Source: Chenggangzhangella methanolivorans (lineage in GTDB: Bacteria > Pseudomonadota > Alphaproteobacteria > Rhizobiales > Methylopilaceae). From it: 64,000 bases of DNA. This document shows, piece by piece, positions 8,859 to 17,843 of the stretch (its first letter is position 1; every line of letters begins with the position of its first letter). The notes below the pieces were generated by a model. The model did not search any database. It was not told the DNA's origin and saw only the letters and a list, made by a program, of their open reading frames with translations. The stretch is from NCBI RefSeq assembly GCF_019797865.1, contig NZ_CP081869.1:1488001-1552000 (forward strand). The letters run 5' to 3'. The position numbers and the translations under genes were made by a program.

Positions 8859-10922
8859 TCAGGCCGCGACGGCGGCCTTCCGCGCGGGCTCCCGAGCCTC
8901 CACGCCGAGCATGCGGGCGGCTTCGTGCGCCGGCTTCGGCGGGCTGAACAGGAAGCCCTGCACCTGCTGGGCCCCTTCGGCCCGCACCGCCGCCAGCTGG
9001 TCGGCGGTCTCGACGCCCTCCACCAGCGTGGTGATGCCGAGGCTCGATCCGAGGCCGACCAGCGCGCGGATGATCGCCGCGCCGTCGGCCGAAGCGTCGG
9101 CGTTGCGCAGGAACGACTGGTCGATCTTGACCTTGTCGAACGGGAAGCGGCGCAGATAGCTCAGCGACGAATAGCCGGTTCCAAAGTCGTCCATCGCGAT
9201 GCGGATGCCCATGCGGCGCAACAGATGGAGCGTCTCGAGATTGGCCTCCGTGTCGTCGAGCAGCACGCTTTCGGTGATCTCGAGCTCGAGACGGTCGGCC
9301 CGCAGACCGCTCGTGGCGAGCGCCAGCAGGACGGACTGCGCGAAGCTCTGGCGGCGCAGCTGGACCGCCGAGACGTTGACCGCCACGCTGACGTCGCCGG
9401 GCCAGGTCGCGGCGTCGCGGCAAGCCTGGTTCAGGATCCATTCGCCGAGCGGGACGATGAGCCCGGTTTCTTCGGCGATCGGGATGAAGGTCGCGGGGCT
9501 GATCGGCCCCTTGGTGGGATGACGCCAGCGCGCAAGCGCCTCGAACCCCTTGATGGCGTCGTCCCCAAGCTCGACGAGCGGCTGATAGTGCAGCTCGAAG
9601 TCGCCGTTGCGCAGCGCCTCGCGCAGATCCCGCTCGAGCTCGATTCGCTGCTGCGCGTTCTCGTCCATGACGAGGGTGAACACGCTCGCGACCCCGCGGC
9701 CGAGCGACTTGGCGTGATAGAGCGCCATGTCGGCGTTCTTCAGCAGTCGTTCGACGTCGTCGCCCGCCTCATCCGACAGCGCGACGCCGATGCTGACGCC
9801 GATCTGGACCGGGATGCCGCCGAGGTCGTAAGGCGCGCTCACGATCGAGATCAGCCGATGGGCGAGCGTGACGGCGGCGTTTTCGTCCTTCACCCGATGC
9901 AGCACCGAGAACTCGTCGCCGCCGAGCCGCACCACAAGGTCGACGTCCCGCACGTTGGTCCGCAGCCTGTCGGCGATGGCGCGAAGCAGCGCGTCGCCGA
10001 CCGAATGGCCGTGGGCGTCATTGACCGCCTTGAAGCGGTCGAGGTCGAGGCACAGCACCGACAGCCGCCCGCCTGCGCCGTCACGGCTGAGCGTTCCGCC
10101 GACTTCGCGAAGAGCGACGCGGTTGGGAAGGTCGGTGAGGGCGTCATGCCTCGCCATGTGCGCGATGCGGGCCTCGGTGCGACGCCGCTCGGTGACGTCC
10201 TCGAAGGTCGCGACCCAGCCGCCGCCGTCCATCGGGCGATGGCTGACCGCGATCACGCGGCCGTCGGCGAGTTCGCGATGCACCGGCGCCGCGTGGTCAA
10301 GCGCGAGCGAGGTTCGGGTGCCCTCGCACAGCTTGTCGACGGTGAGGCCCTTCTGGTAGCGGCCGAGCGTGACGAGCTCCTCGACGATCTCGCGCTGGGT
10401 CATTCCGACGCGAAGGATGTCGCGCTTCAGGCCGAACATGTCGCAATAGCGGTTGTTGACGACGACCAGCCGGGCGTCGGCGTCGAACATGCACAGGCCC
10501 TGGCTCATGTTCTCGAGCGCGGCGTCGAAGCGCCGGACCTGCTCGGCGAGCGCGTCGCGCGCTTCATGCTGGGACGTGACGTCGGAGCCGACGCCGCGGT
10601 AACCGGCGAACGCGCCGTCCTCGTCGTAGATCGGCGCGCCGCTCAGCTCGAACCAGCGCTTGCCTCCGTCGGGATGGCGATAGGGAAACACGAAGTCTCG
10701 GATCTCGCGGCGGTCGGCGATCGCGGCGTGATAGTCGTCCCAGATCGCGCGCTCTTCGGCGGTGCGGGCCCACGCGGCGCGCTCCCGACCGAGAAGGTCG
10801 GCCTGCGGCCGCCCAGAAATCGCTTCCGAGTTGTCCGACAGGAAGGTCACGCGGCGCTCGGCGTCGATCTCCCAGAACCAGTCCGACGTCAGGCGAAGGA
10901 AGTCGTTTATATGGCGATCCAT
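8859..10922 (-). CDS. PAS-PAS-GGDEF-EAL bifunctional cyclic-di-GMP protein
   Basis: 687 residues from ATG 10922; a GTG three codons upstream is possible. Two PAS domains (about 5-120 and 135-245; DITERR-like exit EDVTERRRTE) precede a GGDEF domain with intact RLGGDEFSVL and an EAL domain with intact KGFEALARWRHP, DDFGTGYSSLSYLRR and VEGVET. Both cyclase and phosphodiesterase motifs are therefore complete, and net activity cannot be told from sequence. No membrane segment is visible, so the PAS domains probably sense a cytoplasmic signal or cofactor. It is convergent with prs, 7 bases apart. Confidence 0.95.
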   Translation of the reverse strand: MDRHINDFLRLTSDWFWEIDAERRVTFLSDNSEAISGRPQADLLGRERAAWARTAEERAIWDDYHAAIADRREIRDFVFPYRHPDGGKRWFELSGAPIYDEDGAFAGYRGVGSDVTSQHEARDALAEQVRRFDAALENMSQGLCMFDADARLVVVNNRYCDMFGLKRDILRVGMTQREIVEELVTLGRYQKGLTVDKLCEGTRTSLALDHAAPVHRELADGRVIAVSHRPMDGGGWVATFEDVTERRRTEARIAHMARHDALTDLPNRVALREVGGTLSRDGAGGRLSVLCLDLDRFKAVNDAHGHSVGDALLRAIADRLRTNVRDVDLVVRLGGDEFSVLHRVKDENAAVTLAHRLISIVSAPYDLGGIPVQIGVSIGVALSDEAGDDVERLLKNADMALYHAKSLGRGVASVFTLVMDENAQQRIELERDLREALRNGDFELHYQPLVELGDDAIKGFEALARWRHPTKGPISPATFIPIAEETGLIVPLGEWILNQACRDAATWPGDVSVAVNVSAVQLRRQSFAQSVLLALATSGLRADRLELEITESVLLDDTEANLETLHLLRRMGIRIAMDDFGTGYSSLSYLRRFPFDKVKIDQSFLRNADASADGAAIIRALVGLGSSLGITTLVEGVETADQLAAVRAEGAQQVQGFLFSPPKPAHEAARMLGVEAREPARKAAVAA

Positions 10923-11193
10923 GGCCCACACCCGGACGAGCGACGACAGACGATAGAACGAGGCGTATGAAGATCCAGTAAAGACGGTAACATTGGGTTG
11001 ATCGCGCGAAATCTTAACGGATATTTACTTAAATTGATATGTATACACGAGATTTGCACTACAAATAGCCAGAGCTGATGCGCAGTTTTAGGGCTTCCGC
11101 TTAAAACGTAGGCGAAGTCAGGCGATGGGCGGATCGCCCGACGGGTCGGAATGGAGAGCCCGCGCGCTAGGTCTCCGGCAAGGAGGACCGGAT
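10923..11193. other. AT-richer divergent intergenic region
   Basis: This 271-base gap between the GGDEF-EAL gene and the M20 peptidase is clearly less GC-rich than its surroundings around 10980-11075. It contains the stretches TTTACTTAAATTGATATG and TGCACTACAAATAG. No gene is visible. It probably carries the promoters of both divergent genes. The peptidase ribosome site AAGGAGGA lies at 11180-11187. Confidence 0.5.
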
Positions 11194-12432
11194 ATGCTCG
11201 CCATGCGTTTCATCATTCGACCGCCGCTCGTCGCCGCTCTTTGCGCCGCCCTGCTTGGGCCGGCGGCGGCGGAGCCCGACAAGGCGCTGCTCGACAAGGC
11301 GGAAGCTATGAAGGGCCCGACGCTTTCGCTCTTGAAGACGCTCGTCGACCAGGACTCCGGAAGTACGGACGAGGCGGGCCTCTCGGCCGTCGCGGCGGTC
11401 GTCGCCGACGAGCTGAAGGAGCTCGGGGCCAAGGTCGAAGCGCACAGGGCCGCAGCGCCCGGGAAGGCCGAGAACCTCGTCGCGACCGTCGAGGGAACCG
11501 GCAAGGCCCGCATCCTGCTCATGGCGCACATGGACACGGTGTTCCGCGAGGGCGACGCCGCCAAGCGGCCGTTCCGGATCGAGAACGGACGGCTCTACGG
11601 ACCGGGCGTCGTCGACGACAAGGGCGGGATCGCGCTCGGGATCTCGGCCCTCAAGATCCTCAACGAAATCGGTTTCAAGGACTTCGCGAGCCTCACGCTG
11701 CTGCTGAACTCGAGCGAGGAGATCGGATCGCCGGGCTCCCGGGCGCTGATCGAGGAGACCGCGAAAGCCCATGACGTGGCGCTGAACCTCGAGCCAGGCC
11801 GCCCGGCCGACGGGCTGGTGACGTTCCGCAAGGGCTCGGGCAGGGCTTACGTCACGGTGAAGGGCAAGAGCGCCCATGCGGGCGTCGCGCCGGAGAGCGG
11901 CCGCAACGCTGCGGCCGAACTCGCTCACCAGGTGCTGCAGCTCGGCGGGCTCGGCGACAAGGACAAGGGCACGAGCTTCAACTTCACTGTTCTGAAGGCC
12001 GGCACGGCCTCCAACATCATTCCCGAGGACGCGGAGGCGATAGCGGACGTGCGCGTGCGGACGGCCGACGAGTTCGACCGCGTGGAGAAGGACCTCAAGG
12101 AGAAGTCGCAGGAAAAAGCGGTACCTGACTCCACTGTCAGGGTGCGGCTCGAGCGCAATTTCCCGCCGATGCCGAAGAACGACCGGACCGACGCCCTCGC
12201 CGAAAAGGCGCAGGCGATCTACGGCGAACTCGGCCGAAAGCTCACGCTTGAAGGTTCGGGCGGGGCCGCGGACTCCAGCATCGCGGCGGGCGCCGGCGTG
12301 CCGGCGATCGACGGGCTCGGGATCGTGGGCGGCGAGATCCACACCCCGAACGAGTATGGCGAAGAGGCGAGCGTCGCGCCGCGGCTCTATCTGCTCACCC
12401 GCCTCATCATGGAGACCGCGAAGGCGAAGTGA
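11194..12432 (+). CDS. Secreted M20-family metallopeptidase, glutamate carboxypeptidase-like
   Basis: 412 residues from ATG 11194 behind AAGGAGGA. A signal peptide (FIIRPPLVAALCAALLGPAAA) directs it to the periplasm. Dinuclear zinc peptidase motifs are in place: HMDT with the first His and catalytic Asp, GPGVVDDKGG with the bridging Asp, NSSEEIGS with the catalytic Glu pair, and the last His in GEIHTPNEY. The dimerisation domain carries GKSAHAGVAPE. Closest in layout to carboxypeptidase G2, which cleaves C-terminal glutamate from folates and peptides. The true substrate is not shown by the sequence. Confidence 0.9.
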   Translation: MLAMRFIIRPPLVAALCAALLGPAAAEPDKALLDKAEAMKGPTLSLLKTLVDQDSGSTDEAGLSAVAAVVADELKELGAKVEAHRAAAPGKAENLVATVEGTGKARILLMAHMDTVFREGDAAKRPFRIENGRLYGPGVVDDKGGIALGISALKILNEIGFKDFASLTLLLNSSEEIGSPGSRALIEETAKAHDVALNLEPGRPADGLVTFRKGSGRAYVTVKGKSAHAGVAPESGRNAAAELAHQVLQLGGLGDKDKGTSFNFTVLKAGTASNIIPEDAEAIADVRVRTADEFDRVEKDLKEKSQEKAVPDSTVRVRLERNFPPMPKNDRTDALAEKAQAIYGELGRKLTLEGSGGAADSSIAAGAGVPAIDGLGIVGGEIHTPNEYGEEASVAPRLYLLTRLIMETAKAK

Positions 12433-12438
12433 CGAGCC

Positions 12439-13346
12439 TTACGCCCACACGCCTTCGGCCTTCACGAAGTCCACAAAGGCCCTGAGCGGGGCCGGCATGA
12501 GGCGGCGGCCGGAATAATAGAGAAACGGTCCTGGAAAGCGCTCCCACCAGGGCCCCAGCACCGGCACGAGAGCGCCCGACGCCAGGTGCGGACGTAGCCA
12601 GTCCTCGAAGAGCAGAACGACGCCGGAACCGGCGACCGCCATATCGACCGCGAGATCGACCGCGGTTCCGGCCTGCACGATGAGCTGGCCCGGAGGATCG
12701 ATAGAGACGGTCTCGCCGTCGCGCTCGAATTCCCACGCCATCGGCGCGCGGTTCGGGAAGCGGACGCGCAGGCACTCGTGAGCAAGCAGGTCGCGCGGAT
12801 GTTCTGGCCGACCATTCCGGTCGAGATAGGACGGCGCGGCCGCCGCAGCGTAGCGCTGCGTCCTCGGCCCGATCGGCGTCGCGATCATGTCCTGCTCGAG
12901 CCGCTCGCCGTAGCGGATCCCAGCGTCGCAGCCCGAAGCCGGCAGGTCGACATAGGCGTCCTCGGCGACGATCTCGACCTTGATCTCCGGATAGGCGGCG
13001 AGAAACCGCGGCAGGATCTTGGGCAGCACCAGCCGCGCGGCGCTAACCGCCACGTTGAGCTTGAGCGTGCCCGCGGGCCGGTCGCCGGAGCCGCCCGCCA
13101 CGTCGAGCGCAGCCCCGATCTCCGCCAAGGCGGGGCCGGTCTGGGCGAGCAGCCGCGCGCCGGCCTCCGTCGGGGCGACGCTGCGGGTCGTACGATGGAG
13201 AAGCGAACTCCGAGCCTCGCCTCGAGCCTCCGCACCGCCTCGCTGAGCGCCGAGGCGCTTTGGCCGCTCGCGCGCGCGCCGTCGCGGAAGCCGCCGGCGC
13301 GCGCGACGGTCACGAACGCGCTCAGGTCAGACAGATCAACCTTCAT
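12439..13346 (-). CDS. LysR-family transcriptional regulator (one frameshift)
   Basis: The helix-turn-helix half starts at ATG 13346 (MKVDLSDLSAFVTVARAGGF, SASALSEAVRRLEARLGVRF). The effector-binding half continues in another frame after a one-base lesion near 13195 (LKLNVAVSAARLVLP through LRAFVDFVKAEGVWA). Joined, the protein is about 300 residues, normal for LysR. It is divergent from pdxI, with 94 bases between starts, the usual arrangement for a LysR protein controlling its neighbour. The inducer is unknown. Confidence 0.85.
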
Positions 13347-13440
13347 TGTACGAAAATCAGCACAGGCCGTGCAGATCGTCCATCGTTATCGAACAGCCGG
13401 CCGGGCGCTAAGTCTGTCTCATGGAAACAGGAGGCTGATC

Positions 13441-14313
13441 ATGGCCGCACTTGAAAAATCCGGCTCTTACGCGCTCGGCGACCGCACGGTGAAACGCCTG
13501 GGCTACGGCGCGATGCAGCTCGCTGGCCCCGGTGTCTATGGCCCGCCCAAGGACCACGGCGGAGCTCTCGCGGTGTTGCGCGCCGCCGTCGCGGCCGGCG
13601 TCGACCACATCGACACCAGCGACTTCTACGGCCCGCACGTCACCAACCGCCTGATCGCCGAAGCGCTCGCGCCCTATCCGGACGGTCTCGTGATCGTCAC
13701 CAAGGTCGGCGCCAAGCGGGGCGAGGACAAATCCTGGAACCCGGCGTTCGCGCCCGACCAGCTCGAAGCGGCGGTGCACGACAACCTGCGCAATCTGAAG
13801 GTCGATCAGCTCGACGTCGTGAACCTCCGCGTCATGATCGACGTCCATGGCCCCGCCGAGGGCTCGATCGAAGCCCCGTTCGCCGTGCTCGCCGATCTGC
13901 GGCGCCGCGGCCTCATCCGGCATCTTGGCCTCAGCAACGTGACGTCCGCGCAGGTGGCGGAGGCGCGCAAGATCGCGCCCGTGGTCTGCGTGCAGAACCA
14001 GTACAATCTCGCCCATCGCGGCGACGACGCGCTGGTCGACGAGCTCGCGCGCGAAAACATCGCCTATGTGCCGTTCTTCCCGCTCGGCGGGTTCTCCCCG
14101 CTCCAGTCTTCGACGCTGTCCGGCGTCGCCGAAACGCTCGGAGCGACGCCCATGCAGGCGGCGCTCGCCTGGCTGCTGCGGCGCTCGGCCAACATCCTGC
14201 TGATCCCGGGCACGTCCTCGACCACGCATCTTGCGGAGAATCTTGCGGCGGCGGATCTCGAACTGCCGGCCGACGCGGCGGCTGAACTCGACGGCGTGGC
14301 GGACGCCTCCTGA
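13441..14313 (+). CDS. pdxI: Aldo/keto reductase, pyridoxal reductase PdxI (YdbC) type
   Basis: 290 residues from ATG 13441 with AGGAGG six bases upstream. The whole chain follows E. coli PdxI closely from memory: VKRLGYGAMQLAGPGVYGPP, HIDTSDFYGPHVTN, TKVGAKRGEDKSWNPAF, LDVVNLRVM, GPAEGSIEAP, IRHLGLSNVT, VPFFPLGGFSPLQSSTLS and NILLIPGTSS. PdxI reduces pyridoxal to pyridoxine with NADPH in vitamin B6 salvage. Catalytic Asp, Tyr and Lys are visible. It is probably controlled by the divergent LysR gene. Confidence 0.85.
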   Translation: MAALEKSGSYALGDRTVKRLGYGAMQLAGPGVYGPPKDHGGALAVLRAAVAAGVDHIDTSDFYGPHVTNRLIAEALAPYPDGLVIVTKVGAKRGEDKSWNPAFAPDQLEAAVHDNLRNLKVDQLDVVNLRVMIDVHGPAEGSIEAPFAVLADLRRRGLIRHLGLSNVTSAQVAEARKIAPVVCVQNQYNLAHRGDDALVDELARENIAYVPFFPLGGFSPLQSSTLSGVAETLGATPMQAALAWLLRRSANILLIPGTSSTTHLAENLAAADLELPADAAAELDGVADAS

Positions 14314-14326
14314 GCGCCCCCGCGCG

Positions 14327-14354
14327 TTGCGCCCTCCGGCGCTTTCGGCTATAC
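14327..14354 (+). promoter_or_regulatory. Candidate housekeeping promoter of rplY-pth
   Basis: TTGCGC at 14327-14332 and CTATAC at 14349-14354 are separated by 16 bases, giving a plausible sigma-70-type promoter about 100 bases ahead of rplY. It begins just after the pdxI stop. Assigned by pattern only. Confidence 0.35.
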
Positions 14355-14413
14355 GCGCGCCAGCGCGGACGTCCCACACCCCTGGAGGGGTTCGGCCGCG
14401 CGGCAGTCGGAGA

Positions 14414-14440
14414 GGCCGCCCGCCCCGGGCGGCCGTTTTA
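14414..14440 (+). terminator. Hairpin plus T-run between pdxI and rplY
   Basis: A perfect 9-base stem, GGCCGCCCG at 14414-14422 with CGGGCGGCC at 14426-14434, carries a three-base loop and is followed by GTTTTAG. It has terminator form. It could end pdxI transcripts, but if the promoter at 14327 is real it would sit in the rplY leader and could act as an attenuator. Confidence 0.6.
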
Positions 14441-14458
14441 GTTTCGGAGAACGATCCA

Positions 14459-15181
14459 ATGTCCGCTCCCAAGGCCCTGAAGGCCGAGACGCGCGAGAAG
14501 GCCGGCAAGGGGGCCGCCCGCGCTCTCCGTCGTGAAGGTAAGATCCCCGCCGTCATCTACGGCGGCAAGAAGCCCCCTGTGTCCATCGTCCTCGACGGCC
14601 ACATGATGTTCAAGCTGCTGCACGCCGGCGGCTTCAAGACCACGGTGTTCGAGATCGACACCGGCAAGGGCAAGGAGCGGGTCGTCCCGCGCGACTACCA
14701 GCGCGACGTCGTCAAGGACACGCTGATCCACGTCGACTTTTTCCGCGTCACCGCCTCCTCGGTGATCGAGGTCGAGGTGCCGGTGCACTTCCTCAACGAA
14801 GACAAGGCTCCGGGCCTGGTCCGCGGCGGCGTGCTCAACACGGTGCTTCACACCGTCAAGGTGAAGGCCGGCGTCGACCACCTCCCCGAGGCGATCGAGG
14901 TCGACCTCAAGGGTCTCGAGATCGGCGACATCGTGCACGGCTCGTCGGTGAAGCTGCCGAAGGGCGTCGAGTTCGTCGAGGAGAACCTCGAGGAATACAC
15001 GATCGCCACCATCGCCGCCCCGACCGTCGTGGCCGAGGAGCAGGCTGAAGAGCAGGCCGAGATCGAGGCCGAGAAGGCCGCCGAGGAAGCCGGCGAGACC
15101 ACCGAGGAAGAGGCCGCCGAGGGCGAAGCGTCCGAGGGCGGCGAGGCCGAGGCTTCGGACGAGAAGAAGTCCGAGGACTAA
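14459..15181 (+). CDS. rplY: 50S ribosomal protein L25, long (CTC/TL5) form
   Basis: 240 residues from ATG 14459 (GGAGAA ribosome site). An N-terminal 5S rRNA-binding L25 domain (TREKAGKGAARALRREGKIP, AVIYGG, RDYQRDVVKDTLIHVDFFRV) is followed by the CTC-type beta domain (IEVEVPVHFLNED, AIEVDLKGLEIGD). A tail of about 45 residues is very acidic and rich in Glu and Ala, as in many alphaproteobacteria. It is followed 27 bases later by pth, a conserved pairing. Confidence 0.97.
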   Translation: MSAPKALKAETREKAGKGAARALRREGKIPAVIYGGKKPPVSIVLDGHMMFKLLHAGGFKTTVFEIDTGKGKERVVPRDYQRDVVKDTLIHVDFFRVTASSVIEVEVPVHFLNEDKAPGLVRGGVLNTVLHTVKVKAGVDHLPEAIEVDLKGLEIGDIVHGSSVKLPKGVEFVEENLEEYTIATIAAPTVVAEEQAEEQAEIEAEKAAEEAGETTEEEAAEGEASEGGEAEASDEKKSED

Positions 15182-15208
15182 TCCTCTTCCCTGCGGGAGC
15201 CTTCGCCA

Positions 15209-15817
15209 ATGCTGCTCCTGGTCGGCCTCGGAAATCCGGGGCCGAAATACGAGAAGAACCGGCACAATATCGGCTTCATGGCCGTTGACCGGATCGCGTC
15301 GCGCCACGGATTTTCGCCGTGGCGCGCGCGCTTTCAAGGCGTGACAGCCGAAGGCTCGATCGCCGGCGTGAAGACGCTGCTGCTGCTGCCCGGCACCTAT
15401 ATGAACGAAAGCGGCCGCTCGGTCGCCGAGGCCGCGCGCTTCTTCAAGATCGAGCTTCCCGACATCGTCGCGTTCCACGACGAGCTCGACCTCCCTCCCG
15501 CCAAGATGCGCGTGAAGACCGGCGGCGGAAACGCCGGCCACAACGGGCTGCGCTCGATCACCGCTCACATGGGCAACGACTATCGCCGCGTGCGGCTCGG
15601 CATCGGCCATCCCGGCCGCGACGCCGTTCTGCATTACGTGCTGAACGACTTCGGCAAGGGCGAGATGGTCTGGGTCGGGGAGCTGAACGACGCCATCGCC
15701 GACGCCGCGGAGCTGTTGGCCAAGCGCGAAGACAACAGCTTTCAGAACAAGGTGCACCTGCGGATGGACGCCGCAGGGTTCGGCGAGCCGAAGAAGCCGG
15801 GCGACGGGAAGCCTTGA
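15209..15817 (+). CDS. pth: Peptidyl-tRNA hydrolase
   Basis: 202 residues. Releases tRNA from stalled peptidyl-tRNA. Active-site residues are visible: Asn in [11 protein letters not shown], catalytic His in [21 protein letters not shown], Asp in AFHDELDLP and Asn in [12 protein letters not shown]. The frame is intact. Co-transcribed with rplY. Confidence 0.97.
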   Translation: MLLLVGLGNPGPKYEKNRHNIGFMAVDRIASRHGFSPWRARFQGVTAEGSIAGVKTLLLLPGTYMNESGRSVAEAARFFKIELPDIVAFHDELDLPPAKMRVKTGGGNAGHNGLRSITAHMGNDYRRVRLGIGHPGRDAVLHYVLNDFGKGEMVWVGELNDAIADAAELLAKREDNSFQNKVHLRMDAAGFGEPKKPGDGKP

Positions 15818-15822
15818 CCCGG

Positions 15823-15849
15823 GGACACGAAGACACGAACTTCGTGTCC
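15823..15849 (+). promoter_or_regulatory. Palindrome ahead of the toxin-antitoxin pair (operator or pth terminator)
   Basis: GGACACGAA at 15823-15831 and TTCGTGTCC at 15841-15849 are exact inverted repeats separated by 9 bases, which themselves repeat ACACGAA. The right arm ends 11 bases before the antitoxin start. The position fits the autoregulatory operator common in VapBC systems. There is no T-run, which argues against a simple terminator. Confidence 0.45.
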
Positions 15850-15860
15850 TGGAGGGTTCC

Positions 15861-16160
15861 ATGAAGAACGTGACGATCACCATGGACGAAGACGTGCTCG
15901 GCTGGGTGCGGGTCGAAGCGGCCAAGCGCGGCGAGAGCGTCTCGCGCTTCATCGCCGGCATCGTTCGTGAAAAGCGCCAATCCCCTGCCATCTCCCAGTT
16001 GGAGAGCCTCGAGCGCTTCCTCGCGCAGCCCACTCGCGACGAGCCTCTCGCCGATCCCACCCCGACATCGCGCCGCGACGAGATCTACGACGATGCGCTG
16101 CTTCATCGATTCCAACGTGCTGGTCTATCTCCGCGACACGAGGGATTTGGCGAAGACTGA
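15861..16160 (+). CDS. Ribbon-helix-helix-type antitoxin (VapB-like)
   Basis: 99 residues with a GGAGGG ribosome site. The N-terminus MKNVTITMDEDVLGWVRVEA followed by KRGESVSRFIAGIV is a typical MetJ/Arc/CopG DNA-binding fold, with a helical toxin-binding C-terminal part. The reading frame continues 68 bases into the toxin gene, so the last 20 or so residues overlap toxin codons; the natural stop may lie earlier if a base is wrong here. Expected to neutralise the PIN toxin and repress the operon from the palindrome just upstream. Confidence 0.7.
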   Translation: MKNVTITMDEDVLGWVRVEAAKRGESVSRFIAGIVREKRQSPAISQLESLERFLAQPTRDEPLADPTPTSRRDEIYDDALLHRFQRAGLSPRHEGFGED

Positions 16161-16532
16161 GCGCGCGGCCGAGTGGACGCGGTTTGCAGCGTCGCGCGAG
16201 GCGATCGTGATCAGCCCTCAGGTGATCAATGAGTTCACGTCGGTTCTCACCCGCAAGCTGAAGCTCTATACGATCCCGAAATGGAACCGCTGGTCCTCGA
16301 GTTGCGGCGATGGTGTTCCGCGCCATTGACGGTCGACACCTCGCTTCTCGCTTTCGACGTCCATAAGCAGTTCGGCTTCGCCTGGTGGGACAGCCTGATC
16401 GTCGCCTCGGCGCTTCAGTCGGATTGCGATGTGCTGCTCTCGGAAGATATGAGCCATCGGCGACGCATCGGTCCGCTCCGCATCCTCGACCCGTTTCTCG
16501 TCCGGCCGGACGAGGCGCTTTCACCAAACTGA
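16093..16532 (+). CDS. PIN-domain ribonuclease toxin (VapC-like, one frameshift)
   Basis: Starts at ATG 16093 inside the antitoxin frame (MRCFIDSNVLVYLRD). The PIN acidic residues are visible: Asp6 in FIDSN, Glu in SPQVINEFTSVL, and Asp in FAWWDSLIVASAL and LLSEDMSH. A one-base lesion near 16270 splits the gene; joined, it is about 146 residues, normal for VapC. VapC toxins cleave tRNA or rRNA. Whether the break is real inactivation or a sequence error cannot be decided from one gene, but errors are frequent in this window. Confidence 0.75.
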
Positions 16533-16546
16533 TCGGTTTCTCTCCC

Positions 16547-17644
16547 ATGGGCTTCAAATGCGGCATCGTCGGCCTGCCGAACGTCGGCAAGTCGACCCTC
16601 TTCAACGCGCTGACGCAGACGGCCGCGGCGCAGGCGGCCAACTATCCGTTCTGCACCATCGAGCCGAATGTCGGCGAGGTGGCGGTGCCGGACCCGCGGC
16701 TCGAGGCGCTCGCCAAGATCGCAAGCTCCAAGGAGATCATCCCGACGCGCCTCACCTTCGTGGACATCGCAGGCCTGGTGCGCGGCGCCTCCAAGGGCGA
16801 AGGCCTCGGCAACCAGTTCCTGGCGCATATCCGCGAAGTCGACGCGATCGCCTATGTGCTGCGCTGCTTCGAGGACGACGACATCACCCATGTCGAGGGC
16901 AAGATCGACCCGCTCTCCGACTATGAGACGGTCGAGACCGAGCTGATGATCGCCGACCTCGAGAGCCTCGAGAAGCGCGTCGTCGCGCTCGAAAAGCGCG
17001 CCCGCGGGGCCGACAAGGAAGCCAAGGAGCAGCTCGAGCTGGTCAACCGCGTGCTGCCGCTGCTGCGCGACGGCAAGCCGGCCCGCGCCGCGAAGGTTTC
17101 GGACGACGAGCGCCCGGCGTTCGACGCGCTGAACCTCTTGACCTCCAAGCCCATCCTCTTCGTCGCCAATGTCGACGAGGCTTCGGCCGCCGGCGGCAAC
17201 GAGTTCTCGGCCAAGGTGGAGCAACAGGCGAAGACCGAGGGTGCGGTCACCGTGGTCATCTCCGCCAAGATCGAGAGCGAGATCGCGACGCTGCCGACCG
17301 AAGAGCGCACCGAGTATCTCGAGGCGCTCGGCCTCGAGGAGACCGGCCTCGACCGCCTGATCAACGCGGGCTACCAGCTGCTCGGCCTCGTGACCTACTT
17401 CACGGTCGGCCCCAAGGAAGCGCGCGCCTGGACCATCGAGAGGGGCACCAAGGCCCCGGGCGCCGCGGGCGTGATCCACTCGGATTTCGAAAAGGGCTTC
17501 ATCCGCGCCGAGACCATCGCGTACCCGGACTATGTGGCGCTGAAGGGCGAAGCGGGCGCGAAGGAGGCCGGAAAATTCCGCCTCGAAGGCAAGGACTACG
17601 TGGTCGCGGACGGCGACGTGCTCCACTTCCGCTTCGCGAACTGA
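16547..17644 (+). CDS. ychF: Redox-regulated ATPase YchF (Obg-family)
   Basis: 365 residues from ATG 16547. Obg-like P-loop protein that binds ATP rather than GTP and associates with ribosomes. Motifs: G1 [15 protein letters not shown], switch region [13 protein letters not shown]3 [20 protein letters not shown], the G4 position changed to NVDE (FVANVDE) as expected for an ATP-binding YchF, and a C-terminal TGS domain ([28 protein letters not shown]). The frame is intact. A pth-ychF neighbourhood is common; here the toxin-antitoxin pair sits between them. Confidence 0.97.
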   Translation: MGFKCGIVGLPNVGKSTLFNALTQTAAAQAANYPFCTIEPNVGEVAVPDPRLEALAKIASSKEIIPTRLTFVDIAGLVRGASKGEGLGNQFLAHIREVDAIAYVLRCFEDDDITHVEGKIDPLSDYETVETELMIADLESLEKRVVALEKRARGADKEAKEQLELVNRVLPLLRDGKPARAAKVSDDERPAFDALNLLTSKPILFVANVDEASAAGGNEFSAKVEQQAKTEGAVTVVISAKIESEIATLPTEERTEYLEALGLEETGLDRLINAGYQLLGLVTYFTVGPKEARAWTIERGTKAPGAAGVIHSDFEKGFIRAETIAYPDYVALKGEAGAKEAGKFRLEGKDYVVADGDVLHFRFAN

Positions 17645-17660
17645 GGGCTGAGTTTCCTCA

Positions 17661-17692
17661 GTCGTCATCCTCGGGCTTGGCCCGAGGATCCA
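17661..17692. repeat. Short palindromic intergenic repeat after ychF
   Basis: GTCATCCTCGGGCTTGGCCC and GAGGAT form a CCTCGGGC/GCCCGAGG hairpin of the type found in many copies between Rhizobiales genes. It may also terminate ychF transcripts. Confidence 0.6.
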
Positions 17693-17713
17693 TTGTCGGG
17701 GCGGAAACGAACT

Positions 17714-17820
17714 GCGTGCTTCGAGACGCGCCTTCGGCGCTCCTCAGCATGAGGAAGGTCTGAGCTTCTAAACTCCCCTCATGCTGAGGAGGCGGCGTCA
17801 GCCGCCGTCTCGAAGCACGC
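17714..17820. repeat. Long palindromic intergenic repeat (about 107 bp)
   Basis: Outer arms GCGTGCTTCGAGACG (17714-17728) and CGTCTCGAAGCACGC (17806-17820) are exact inverses. Inner arms CTCCTCAGCATGAGG (17740-17754) and CCTCATGCTGAGGAG (17777-17791) also are, and small hairpins lie between them. The CTTCGAGACG and CCTCATGCTGAGGAG cores resemble dispersed elements common in rhizobial and Bradyrhizobium-like genomes. It codes for nothing visible. Confidence 0.8.
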
Positions 17821-17843
17821 AATCGACTGATGAAGGCGAGCCC

